Shown here: in pieces, positions 1 through 9,537 of the stretch
How positions within the stretch are numbered: the stretch's first letter is position 1
How the letters are laid out: every line of letters starts with the position of its first letter
NCBI GenBank assembly: GCA_039654915.1
Contig: CM077600.1
Coordinates: 78,377,992 to 78,441,991, forward strand
Length of the DNA: 64,000 nucleotides
Origin: Aquilaria yunnanensis
Taxonomy: Eukaryota; Streptophyta; Magnoliopsida; Malvales; Thymelaeaceae
Reading direction: 5' to 3'
Program-made: the position numbers and the translations under genes
Notes under the pieces: model-generated
What the model was told of the DNA's origin: nothing
Seen by the model: only the letters and a program-made list of their open reading frames with translations
Database searches by the model: none

Positions 1-592
1 AAGGGCACAAAACACACTTAACAAGCTTAACCTTGCTTTATGTCATTTTCTTTCTCACTAATTATGGTTTCTTTGTCTTAAACTAATTGGTACACGTGTC
101 CCCAACATTTTTGACTAATTATCAACTCTTTAGCTGCCTCCCCCATGGTGGGATAACCCCACAATTCCACCCTTAGACTTAAGTCAAAAGTTTGAACACC
201 TTAAGGTTTGCACTATGACATTTAGGTCCTCATTGCCTTTAATGTTTCCTTTGTCCAAACTTGTCTTCCATGAGTAATTTGGTCCCCCAATAACACTTTC
301 ATACCATTTATATCCTTCCCATAACTCTCCAAGTCTCTTTCTTGATAGTTTTGCAATTGAGTACCCAAATTTCCAAAACCTTACAAAAAAGTCCATAGGT
401 TGCTTGGCAAACAAGCAATCCCTTTAGGCTTTTCTTGGGGGCCAAGCTACCAACTTGGAACACTTTTAAGGAAATGTTGATCATGCCTTTTACCCCCCAC
501 ACTTCAATCACTATGGTAAGAATTACACAATATAACGGTTTTTAGCCATTATGACATACTTGTAATTCTCGCATTTTTGTGTGGTTGTAACA
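1..592 (-). repeat. Gy-1 copy A: 3' LTR, cut by the window edge
   Basis: This stretch matches the last-read part of the complete Gy-1 LTR at 34273-36743 (roughly its positions 36155-36743) and ends in the same GTAACA terminus at 592. On the element's own (minus) strand this is the start of the 3' LTR. A purine-rich tract for plus-strand priming lies just inside at about 593-606 (read as C/T on the plus strand). Short open frames in it are not genes; they recur only because the LTR recurs. The rest of this LTR lies outside the window. Confidence 0.85.
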
Positions 593-1771
593 ATCCTCCC
601 CCCCTTAAAAATTTTGGTCCTCCAAAATGGCCTTTAGCTTCTAGTATTCTTCAGGATACCTTTCCATAAGATCTTTTTTAGTTTCCTAGGTTGCTTATCT
701 TTCAGAGTGGTGTGACCACTGAACTTTAACCATGGGAATATGTTTGTTTCTTAATCTTCTGGTATCCTTGGCTAAGATAGCTATAGGTTTCTCTTCATAT
801 GTCAAGGTTCCAACTGTATGTCTTCCACTACAATAGCATGCTTTGTGTCTAATAGACACTTCTTAAGCATACTAGCGTGAAAAATTTTATGAACACTTGA
901 CATGCTTGGCAATAGAGCTAACCTGTATGCTACCTTGCCAACTTTGTCCAAGATCTGATAAGGAGCTATGTATCTTGTAGCTAACTTGGTCTTTTAGGCA
1001 CATAGATTCGGTCCTTGAAGTACAGTAATTCTTGCTTGTAGGCATAGGATTAATACAAGGAACCTTTTCCTCTCCTGATATCTTTTCACATTTCTCAGTC
1101 CACTCAAACCTTTGACCCTTCTTGGTCAGATGAGGTAAAACTGACGCAATCAAGGAGAAGCCTGATACAAATCTCCTGTAGTATCTACCTAATCTTAGAA
1201 AAATTCTGATTTCCTTCACAGTTTTTGGTCCTTCCCACTCTTGCACTGTCTTGACCTTTTCAGGGTCTACCTTAAGGCCTTGTGCATCTATGATATGTCC
1301 TAGGAAAGGCACTTCCCTTATCCAGTATTCAAACTTGGATAACTTAGCATAAAGTTGATGCTGCAACAGAGTCTTTAAGATAGTCTTCAAATGATGTTCA
1401 TGTTCATTTTCACCCTTGGAATACACTAGGATGTCATCAATGAACACAACCACAAACTTGTCCAGATGTGGTCTAAACACCCTATTCATTAGGTCCATGA
1501 AAGCAGCTAGGGCATTAGTCAAACTGAAAGGCATGACTGTGTACTCATAATGCCCATATCTGGTCCTGAATGCAGTCTTAGGAATATCTTCTTCCTTTAC
1601 TCTCAATTGGAAGTATCCAGATCTCAAATCTATCTTGGAGAAGATCTTAGCTCCCTTGAGTTGATCAAACAGATCCTCAATCCTAGGGAGTAGACACTTG
1701 TTCTTGATAGTCACCGCATTAAGCTTTCTGTAGTCAATGCATAGTCTCAACGATCCATCCTTCTTCTTCAC
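593..1771 (-). pseudogene. Gy-1 copy A: pol remnant (integrase tail/chromodomain fused to reverse transcriptase)
   Basis: Read on the minus strand, the reverse transcriptase lies at about 1771-1090. It shows [11 protein letters not shown], then [14 protein letters not shown], then the catalytic [10 protein letters not shown] box, then [11 protein letters not shown]. One conserved Gly of the usual MPFGLTNA motif is Ser here. Past about 1090 the frame drops out of RT and RNase H and enters short pieces related to the RNase H-integrase linker (about 1010-1080) and to the integrase tail and chromodomain (600-1000). Against the fuller copy at 36756-39576, two internal segments are missing: most of integrase, and most of RNase H. 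The product cannot be functional. The family role is copying element RNA into DNA and inserting it. Confidence 0.8.
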
Positions 1772-1809
1772 AAAGAGAACAAGAGCTCCCCATGGTGAAA
1801 CACTTGGCC

Positions 1810-2460
1810 TTACGAACTCTTTTGAAGAAGTTCATCAAGTTGTTTCTTAAGCTCATTCATCTCTGTGATTGGCATTCTGTATGGAGGTATGGAAATTGGA
1901 CTAGCTCCTGGTTGCAACTTGATCTCAAACTCAATTTCCCTTAGTTGAGGAATACCTGGCAGGTTTTTAGGAAAGACTTGTTGAAAGTCTCTCACTACAG
2001 GTATTCTATCTACTTCTTCTTCACAGTGCAATTGATTCAATGCATAACAATAATCATGCTCAGAAATCACAGGTATCTCATCTAGTACTTCTAGCTCCAT
2101 GCCATGCATTTCATACGCTAATTCCTTAGAATTCACTAATGCATGCACTTCACCATCAGGCAATGTGATTTCCATCTTAGCACAATCAGTTCTTATGTTA
2201 TGCATAACAAGCCAATTCATACCCAGCACCAAATCATACTTAGGAATATCCAACGCTAGCAGATTAGTCATAGCCTTAGTCTTTTCTACTACTAGCTCAC
2301 AATCCTTAGCTAGATCATTAGTGAAAAGACATTGACTACCTGCTGTTTTCACTAAGGATAGCCTAGGCATGATTTCAGTAGGCAATTTCATGGCATCAAC
2401 AAATTTCCTAGCCATTATAGACATAGATGCACTAGTATCAAATGGAACACTAGTAGGCAT
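1810..2460 (-). pseudogene. Gy-1 copy A: aspartic protease and start of RT
   Basis: A continuous minus-strand frame of 216 codons. Near its start it carries an aspartic-protease-like motif reading FDTSAS where the family consensus is DTG-A, so the catalytic Gly is altered. LVLGMNWL, the usual second protease landmark, follows at about residues 78-85. The C-terminal part holds the [21 protein letters not shown] segment that leads into RT. The frame stops shortly before the RT block at 1771, so a frameshift separates them. The enzyme would process the Gag-Pol polyprotein. A second copy with its own, different damage lies at 39600-40118. Confidence 0.8.
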
Positions 2461-2649
2461 ACCATTAAGGTAAATGTCACCTCTTAGAGCTCTTCCCTAC
2501 TCTGATGTCTCTGTCCTCTCTACTTGGAAGACTCAGCCAGCTCTCCTTACTAGCGGCTAGGGCACTTGAGGAACTGGCCTCTGTTGTCCCTCCCTAGGTG
2601 CTCCTCCTCTAGGTCCTGCCCTAATAGGCCTTACTGGACCTTGGTCTTC

Positions 2650-4011
2650 TAGCCACCTTTAAGCCTGTGGGCAGTCTTTGATCCAATGATCCATGGATCC
2701 ACATGTTAAACACGCTTGGGTATTAAAGTAGCAAGGTTTCTTTCCATGAAACCTCCTACACTTAGGGCACCTTATGCTAGGGAACTTCCACTTAACCTTG
2801 CCCTCCCACCAAAATGGGAACTCTTGGCAATTCCCTTTCCATGTGGTGGCTTCTTCTGCTTGCCTCATCCTGACTACTTTCCCCTGGTCCACTGGGAATG
2901 TACTTTGTCTCATACTCCTCTTGCTCTACTAATAGAGCTTTCTACACTGCTTCATAGTATGTAACTGCTCCAAAAGGTCTAACAGCCTTTCTAATGTCTG
3001 ACTTTAGGCCTCTAACAAATCTTTGGGCCTTCAATTCTTTTAGTCCATAATACTGAGGAACATACCTCACCAACTGATTGAATTTGTGCTCATACTCTAG
3101 GACACCGAGGTTGTCCTGCCTTAGAGCATCAATTTCAGCTTGCTTCATATCCTTGATATCATCACTAATGTACTGCCCCTGAAACAGCTGTGTGAACTCT
3201 GGCCAAGTCATTTCCAGGTCTTCTCCTAGCCTTCTGCCCTTCTGGACAGCATATCTATCTCTGGTGCTCCTCCACCATATCTCTGCACTGCCTAACGGAT
3301 TGTAGGTAGCTAGTGACACTCTCTTGATGGAGTTGAGTGGCATCCTCTCAAACATCTTTTCTATGAAGATTAACCACTCCTCAGCTCTTTCTGGGCCAAC
3401 TCTTCCATCAAATTGTGGAGGTCTTAGCCTTGGAACCCCTCTAACAGTATGACTTCATCAAGGCCTTCTAGGTCCTCTTATCTATGTCTCCTGGTTCTAT
3501 GAGAGTTCTCTGTATGGTAATGCTTTCTATGATCTCTCTGCCTTCTCCTGGATCTTCTCTCATGGCCTTCCTCAGTCTCATTCCTAGTGGAGGAATGGTC
3601 ATAGCCTGAGGGATTGGTCCTGGACACCTGACCAATCTCAGACCTTAGTTTTGTTCCTCTCAGATTTCTCCTATCCTCATCTTCCTCCTTAATGGTCTCA
3701 TCATTTGTATCTTCTAAGCTTCCAGAAGGAACATATTCAAATGTGTTCCTAGTATCCTTTTCTGGTTGCCGTTGTGCATCTTGAACTAGTTCTGCTTGAG
3801 CTACTTTGACTACTTGCTGTTGTGCCTGAATTAGCCTTACTAAGTGTTCACCAATTAGAGCTATGTTCCTCTAAATCTCAAACCAAACCTAAGGCACTTC
3901 ATGGTTTGGTACCCCCTGTTGCCCCTGATTCCCTCTATTCTGTCCATTTCCTTGTTGCCTAGAGTCAGTAGGAGGCCTTCGGGGTGGTTCCCCTCTCCTT
4001 GTGGCAACCAT
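2650..4011 (-). pseudogene. Gy-1 copy A: gag, broken
   Basis: Gag forms the particle and packages element RNA. The probable start is the ATG whose first base is 4011 (reading MVATRRGEPPR), the same start as in copy C at 41672. The central capsid-like part is open at 3355-2942, and two CCHC-type zinc knuckles lie at about 2780-2670: C-PKC-RRFHGKKPC and CLTCGSMDHWIKDC. The N-terminal third (3356-4011), a charged region rich in Arg, Glu and Asp, is interrupted by stops, and a further break lies between 2942 and 2913. I read it as one ancestral gene now split into pieces. Confidence 0.75.
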
Positions 4012-4171
4012 CTTTACTTCCCGCATTGATGATTCATCATAGATCACATATAAAGATCATAGTTATTTCAATGGTACTTAACACTAGCAGCTGACCACAC
4101 TGAGTTCATGTATGTAGATGCATGCAATGAAACTATAAGCTATGTATATGTACAGACCATGCTCTGACCAC

Positions 4172-4188
4172 GCTCTGATACCAACTTC
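4172..4188 (-). other. Primer-binding site of Gy-1 copy A
   Basis: On the minus strand, directly after the LTR terminus, the sequence reads GAAG and then TTGGTATCAGAGC. The last 12 bases match the primer site complementary to the 3' end of plant initiator methionine tRNA. It fixes the element's orientation and the inner edge of its 5' LTR. Confidence 0.85.
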
Positions 4189-4366
4189 TGTTACCCATTC
4201 TGAGGTAGTCCAATTATGGTGCCAAAATTGTGCATTTAGACTCCTAGGATTGGTAATGTTTTGTAGGCCATCTTGGGCAAACCTAAGTGGCCCTCTTGGG
4301 CACTATGTAAACACATGCATATTGGTCCAACCATCACACATATATTCATATTTCATGCACACCATG
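4189..4366 (-). repeat. Gy-1 copy A: 5' LTR, only the inner tip left
   Basis: It begins TGTTACCC at 4189, as in complete copies at 34273 and 41838. It follows them as far as an ACACCATGG sequence at about 4366 and then switches to the reverse complement of the same LTR. About 2.2 kb of the LTR is missing. Relative to copy C a short internal segment around 4277 is also lost. Confidence 0.85.
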
Positions 4367-4599
4367 GTAGCCAAGTTTAAGATTTGTGCTAGTGTTTTCC
4401 TCCCTTGATGCCATGGTGTGCATGAAATGTGAATATATGTGTGATGGTTGGACCAATATGCATGTGTTGTGCCCAAGAGGGCCACTTGGGTATGCACACT
4501 AAGGGTAGTGTTCTGATGGCCTATAGAACATTACCAATCCTGGGAGTCTAAATGCACAATTTTTGCACCATAATTAGACTACCCCGGAGTGGGTAACAG
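4366..4599 (+). repeat. Inverted Gy-1 LTR tip
   Basis: The last roughly 230 bp of a Gy-1 LTR in plus orientation, ending GGGTAACA at 4599. With 4189-4366 it forms an imperfect palindrome whose arms run outwards from a CCATGG. No primer-binding site follows at 4600, so this is an LTR fragment and not the left end of an element. The two short open frames here, on opposite strands, are the same sequence read from the two arms. Confidence 0.8.
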
Positions 4600-5767
4600 G
4601 ATTGGTGAGCATGAGGGAGGTTAAGTCTTGGACTTAACTAAATAGGCTCAAAATGAGTCGGTTTGTATAATATCCTACTGAGTAATATACTCATGCCCAT
4701 AAACATTTATGTTTCAGGAAAAGGTATAGAGCTTGAGTGAATTGTGCTTGAGTTGATTTGCTTGTGTTCTAGTTGTACCTTTGTGTTCAAGGTATGTGCC
4801 AACTTGTACTTGGCTTGAATTGAGTTGATTCATATACAAGTCTTGTGTTTATAGTTTTGGCCGAGGCTTATGTTCTAAGTTTGCAGGCTTGGTTAGTGTA
4901 GGATACGTCTAGAGAAGGAAATGGATGTGTGGACAGTAGCACTGATGTGGTCTTCACATTCATGAAAATGAATATGGCTATTGGATTAGTGTTGCAGTGT
5001 GTGCTTCTCTGTGGCACACTCAGGGTACTCTTGGGAGAGTAAAGTTCTTTGGGTTGTAAGGCATAATTTGGTGAGTTTGAACAATGGGGGTGAATCCTGG
5101 CATGTGGCCATGGTAGGTGTACTATTTAGACTACTTTTGTGTACATGTATGTAGTCTCGGGTTCACTTAGGTTTTGTTGTATCTTGTGTATTTTGGACAC
5201 CAAATTATGCTTGGATGATGATGGCTTGGTTGTGTATATGTTGAAGGCATTTAAGCCAAGTTATGCTATGTTTTGTTTTGATGGATGATGTGTTTGTGTC
5301 TTAACCCTTCTGAAGAAATCTTGGTCGAGAGCTCATGTGCATAATAAACTTGGTTTTCAAACCCAAAGGAATTTTGGGCTTCTTATTGTGATGCATTTTA
5401 GCACACTTAAAAGTTCACACATCTAAACACTTAACTATACAAGTGTGTGTCTTGCTTATATTGCAAGTTAATTATTATTACCTTGCTAGAAATGCAAGTT
5501 ATGAATTTACAGCCTTGCTCGTATTGCAAGTTAGTGGTTTGGGCCTTGCCTTATGCTACAAGAAATTAAATCGAACTTCCTATAAGCCTCCTGGGCCACC
5601 TCCCAGGCCCATAACTTAAGAAAATAAGACTTAAAGCCCTTTATAGAAAGTTGGCCGAATTAATTATGGTTATTAACACTTACAAGTAAAATTTTTGATA
5701 ACTATCTGAGTAGTTGTTGGTGAGTGGAACAGAGTGTGCATGGCTGGGGCCTGTGTGGGGTGTGACA
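4600..5767 (+). repeat. Half LTR of the TGTCAC (solo-LTR type) gypsy family
   Basis: Read as reverse complement from 5767 it starts TGTCACACCCCACACAGGCC and tracks the solo LTR at 28842-31173 for about its first 1.1 kb, including the AACCTCC segment before the break. It is truncated near 4600 (uncertain by about 10 bases), where the inverted Gy-1 tip abuts. Its other edge at 5767 cuts straight into Gy-1 copy B coding sequence, so it most likely inserted there as an element or LTR and later lost its far half. No gene is seen in it. Confidence 0.7.
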
Positions 5768-6110
5768 TCTGGTGCTTTACCTTTACCTTCTGGCATGTGG
5801 CACATTTGGAGACATAAGTAACTATGTCTCTCCTCATGTTTGGCCACTAGAAGTGAGTCTTCAAGTCTTTATACATTTTCTCACTTCCTAGATGTATGTT
5901 CAACTTATTTGTGTGAGCTTCTTCAAGTATTTCATCCCTGAGCTTTGCTCCTTTAGGCACATATATTCGGTCTGTGAAGTACAGTAATCCTTGCTTGTAG
6001 GCAAAGGATTGATACAAGGAACCTTTTTCCTCTCCTAAAATCTTTTCCAGATCCGGATCTGTCTCCTGTGCCTTTCTGGCTTCTTCAATCCATCTAGATT
6101 GAATTGTCAA
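5768..6110 (-). pseudogene. Gy-1 copy B: RNase H-integrase linker and start of integrase
   Basis: A minus-strand frame of 87 codons (6110-5847) reading, among other things, GSLYQSFAYKQGLLYF and then KLRDEILEEAHTNKL and HLGSEKMYKDLKTHF. This is the approach to the zinc-binding HHCC part of a gypsy integrase and matches copy C at 38150-37970. Integrase is cut off at 5767 by the LTR fragment on its left. Just upstream of the frame, at about 6185-6220, the sequence jumps from the RNase H region to gag. Confidence 0.75.
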
Positions 6111-6214
6111 TGTGTAAATTTGGGCTTCCTCCTACTTATGCCATTTATGCCATAGCCATAGCAGACTGTTCTGCTCATCATGATCAGCTATGGACCCTTT
6201 TTTTAGAAGTCCTA

Positions 6215-7722
6215 TGTACTTCCTACTCTAATGTCTCTAGACTCATCACTTGGAAGACTTTTCTAGCTCTTTGCATCGGAGGCCAAGGCACTAGAGGCCT
6301 CTACTGTCGCTCCCTAGGTGCTGCTCCTCTAGGTCCTGCCCTAATAAGCCTTATTAGACCTTGGTCTTCTGGCCTCCTTTGAGCCTATGGGCAGTCTTTG
6401 GTCTAATGATCCAAGGATCCACATCTTAGACACGCTTGGGTGTCAAAATAGCAAGGTATCTTTCCATGAAACTTCTTGCATTTAGGGCACCTTAGGCCAG
6501 GGAACTTCCCCTTAACCTTGCCCTCACCACCAAGATGAGAATTCTGGGCAATTCCCTTGCCATGTGGTGGCTTCTTCTACTTGCCTCCTACTTGACTACT
6601 TTCCCCTGGTCCACTGGGAAAGTACTTAGTCTCATACTCTTCTTGCTCTACTAATAGAGCTTTCTACACAGCTTCATAATATATAACTACTCCAAAAGGT
6701 CTAACAGCATTTCTAATGCCTAACTTTAGGCCTCTGACAAATGTTTTGGCCTTCAACTCCTCTAGTCACGATACTGAGGAGCATACCTCACCAACTGATT
6801 GAATTTGTGCTCATACTGTAGGACACTGAGGTTGTCCTACCTTAGAGCATCAAATTCAGCTTGCTTCATATCCTTGACAGCATCACTAATGTACTGCTCC
6901 TGAAACAGCTGTGTGAACTCTGGCCAGCTCATCTCAATATCTCTTCCTAGCCTTTTGCCATTCTGGAAAGCATACCTATCTCTGGTGTTTCTCGACTACA
7001 TCTCTACACTGCTTACCAAGTTGTAAGTAGCCAATGACACCTTCTTGGTGGAACTGAGTGGCATCCTCTCAAACATCTTTTCTATGAAGGTTAACCACTC
7101 CTCAGCTCTCTTTGGCCTAGCTCTTCCATCAAACTATAGAGGTCTTCGGCCTTGGAACCTCTCCAACAGTTTGACTTCATCTACATCTTCTAGATCCTTT
7201 GATCTGTGTCTCCTAGATCTGTGAGACCCTCTGTATGGTGATGCTCTCTATGATCTCTCTACCTTTTCCCATGGCCTTCCTCAGTCTTATTCCTAGTGGA
7301 GGAATAGGTCATAGATTGAGGGATTGGTCTTGGACACCTGACCAATCTCAGACCCTAGTCTTCTTCCTCTTGGATTTCTCCTATCCTCATCGTCATCCTC
7401 AACCATTTCATCATTTGTGTTTTTTTAAGCTTCCAGAAGGAACATATTCAAATGTGTTCCTAGTATCATCTTTTGGTTGCTGTTGTGCATCCTGAACTGG
7501 TTCTACTTGAGCTACTTGGACTCCCTGCTGTTATGCTTGAATCAGCCTCATTAAGTTTTCACTAATTAGAGCTAACTTCCTCTGAAGCTCTAACCAAACC
7601 TAAGGCATTTCAGGCTTTGGTACCCCTTGTTGCCCCTAATTCCTTCTATTTTATCCATTTCTTTGTTGCCCAGAATCAATAGGAGGCCTTTGGGGTGGTT
7701 CCCCACTCCATGTGGAAACCAT
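6215..7722 (-). pseudogene. Gy-1 copy B: gag remnant
   Basis: Homologous to the gag regions at 2650-4011 and 40330-41672 over its whole length, with zinc-knuckle sequence at about 6490-6390 and the likely start codon at 7722. Many stops and indels leave no frame longer than about 90 codons. Protease and RT, about 1.8 kb in copy C (roughly 38335-40160), are absent: RNase H sequence near 6210 is joined directly to sequence downstream of gag. Copy B was therefore non-autonomous or deleted after insertion. Confidence 0.75.
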
Positions 7723-7871
7723 ATTTACTTCCTGAATGGATAATTCATCATGGAGCACATATAAAGATGATAGGTATTTCAATGGTACTTGACACTAGCA
7801 GCTGACCAAACTGAATTCATGTATGTAGATGCATGCAATACAACTGTATGCTATGTACATGTACAAACCAT

Positions 7872-7888
7872 GGTCTGATAGCAACTTC
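7872..7888 (-). other. Primer-binding site of Gy-1 copy B, decayed
   Basis: It sits directly inside the LTR terminus at 7889. On the minus strand it reads GTTGCTATCAGACC, two mismatches from the initiator-Met site seen in copies A and C. Confidence 0.7.
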
Positions 7889-8285
7889 TGTTACCCACTC
7901 CAGGGTAGTCCAATTATGCCAAAATTGTGCATTTAGACTCCCAGGATTGGTAATGATCTATAGGGCATCAGAACACTACACTTAGTGTGCATACCTAAGT
8001 GGCCCTCTTGGGCACTATGTAGACACATGCATATTGGTCCAACCATCACACAAATATTCACATTTCATGCATAGCATGGCAGCAAAGAATGAAAACACTA
8101 GCACAAATTCTTAATCTTGGCTACTACACAATAGGCAATCTTGTTAAGTTCTAGTGACCAGCCATTGCACCTGTAACTTCCACTAATAAATTGTATCATT
8201 CTAGCAATATACCACCTATTTTATTTGCTCCATTATCAAGTAGAGACTTAGATCAAACCAAGGAATTTTTTTTTTACATTAATAG
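7889..8285 (-). repeat. Gy-1 copy B: 5' LTR, first segment
   Basis: It starts TGTTACCC at 7889 and matches the copy C LTRs up to a T-rich stretch followed by ACATTAATAG, where the Tat element is inserted. Bases 8281-8285 (AATAG) are the left copy of the target-site duplication. The LTR resumes at 19401. Confidence 0.9.
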
Positions 8286-9257
8286 TGATAGCCAAAGGCT
8301 ATTGCCTCCTCGGTAGTAACTCCCTGCCAGAATATTGGCCGAGGAGTCTGACGTCACCCAAGAGAGGATCTTTTCATTGACCTCGGAAGGTGCGAAGTCA
8401 AACACTATGAGCTCGAGACTTCGGTTAGCTGGTCAGGAATTCCGAGGACAACACCGTCTCTATCGAGGGGCCAAACTGACCGTCTTCGGGTAAGAGAGCC
8501 ATCTCTCTGAAGCAAGGGAGAATCTCCCCGAAGGCAGAGGCCCCGAAGAGGTCTTCCCCGAACAAGAAACACCTGAACAAGGGAATCCCCGAACTATGGG
8601 TGTGAGTCCCGAAGAAGGTGTTCACCAAGGGAACTCCCAGAACTGTGGGATAGATAACGAAGGAGGTGCTTGCACGGAAGGACGGATAGAATCCGAAGAG
8701 GGTGCGCGCACCGAAGGGCGACCTCGCCCAGGGGACCTCGGGAGTACGGTATGAGCATTTAAGGAGCCTCTGACATGTCGCCCACAAGCCCTACACGTCA
8801 CATCTGAACGGCGAACTGACAAGCCGCAGCCCCCCCTAGTCCTGACGCAACCTGTCCGGGTCCAGGGCTAAAGGAGGCTGCAAACGGCTGCCTTTCCCCT
8901 AGGTCCAAAAGTATAGATCAAATCCGACCAAACACGTGTCATGATCTGAACGGACTAGCTACTCCTATAAATACTAGGAAATGGGACTGGGCAAAGGATG
9001 GGCATTTTCCTCCCTCTGAGAAAGCACAAAACAGGCAAGACACTTGATCCCTTAGTGTTCTTCCTCCACTTTCACTCAGAAAACTGACTTGGGCGTCGGA
9101 GGGTCCTCCCCGGAAAAGCAAACCGGGGACCTCCTAACCTCTTCTTTGAGCTTTTCAGGCACACTCAGCTGGGAAACCAGAGCTCCAGGCGCTCGCCTCC
9201 TCAGGAAGTCTCTCCACCTGTCAACATGACAGCAAACGAAGATGCCTTGGGGCATCA
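8286..9257 (+). repeat. Tat element 5' LTR
   Basis: It starts TGATAGCC and ends GCATCA. The terminus carries a hairpin, ATAGCC-AAA-GGCTAT (8288-8302). It is rich in the motif CCGAAG/CTCGG. The open frames on its minus strand recur in the 3' LTR and look like chance products of the GC-rich sequence. Confidence 0.95.
8966..8973 (+). promoter_or_regulatory. TATA box of the Tat 5' LTR
   Basis: TATAAATA, preceded by an ACACGTGTCA E-box-like sequence about 30 bases upstream (8932-8941). The same box sits at 19105-19112 in the 3' LTR and 61401-61408 in the second Tat copy, so it is conserved. Transcription should begin about 30 bases downstream. Confidence 0.75.
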
Positions 9258-9537
9258 TTTGGCGCCGTCTGTGGGAAACTACTCCCAGGTAGCAGTTGTC
9301 GAAACTCGGCGTTCGAAGGACAAAGGACTCCCGAAGTCCCCGTCCGTGCCTGAGTCCCAACCAGCTACCGAACAAAGTCCCCCAGAGACTTCCTTGCCTG
9401 AAGAGGAACGCCCTCTTGTCATCACCATGGGTTTTTTACAAGACTTTCAGAGGTCTGTTGTAGCTGAAATGACACAACAGATACACCAAAGGTGGTCGCA
9501 ACCAGCCCAGGCGCAAAAACCCACTTCGCCAGCATGA
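9226..9537 (+). other. Possible gag leader frame beginning inside the LTR
   Basis: An ATG at 9226, inside the LTR and downstream of the TATA box, opens a frame that crosses the LTR end and primer site. It is in phase with gag up to the TGA at 9535. The second Tat copy keeps the same start and the residues encoded over the primer site (HHLAPSVG in both), although it later shifts frame. Real use as a Gag start is inference. Confidence 0.4.
9260..9277 (+). other. Tat primer-binding site
   Basis: TGGCGCCGTCTGTGGGAA, two bases after the LTR end and identical in the second Tat copy (61682-61699). This is the usual position and style of a plant gypsy primer site starting TGG. I do not name the tRNA. 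Confidence 0.8.

Noticed and set aside
4142..4497. Two overlapping frames on opposite strands with related proteins
   Set aside because: They are the two arms of the inverted LTR repeat read in both directions, not genes.
8425..8822. Overlapping minus-strand frames in the Tat LTR, repeated at 18564-18961
   Set aside because: Their recurrence is explained by LTR identity; the second Tat LTR does not keep them and they start without any signal.
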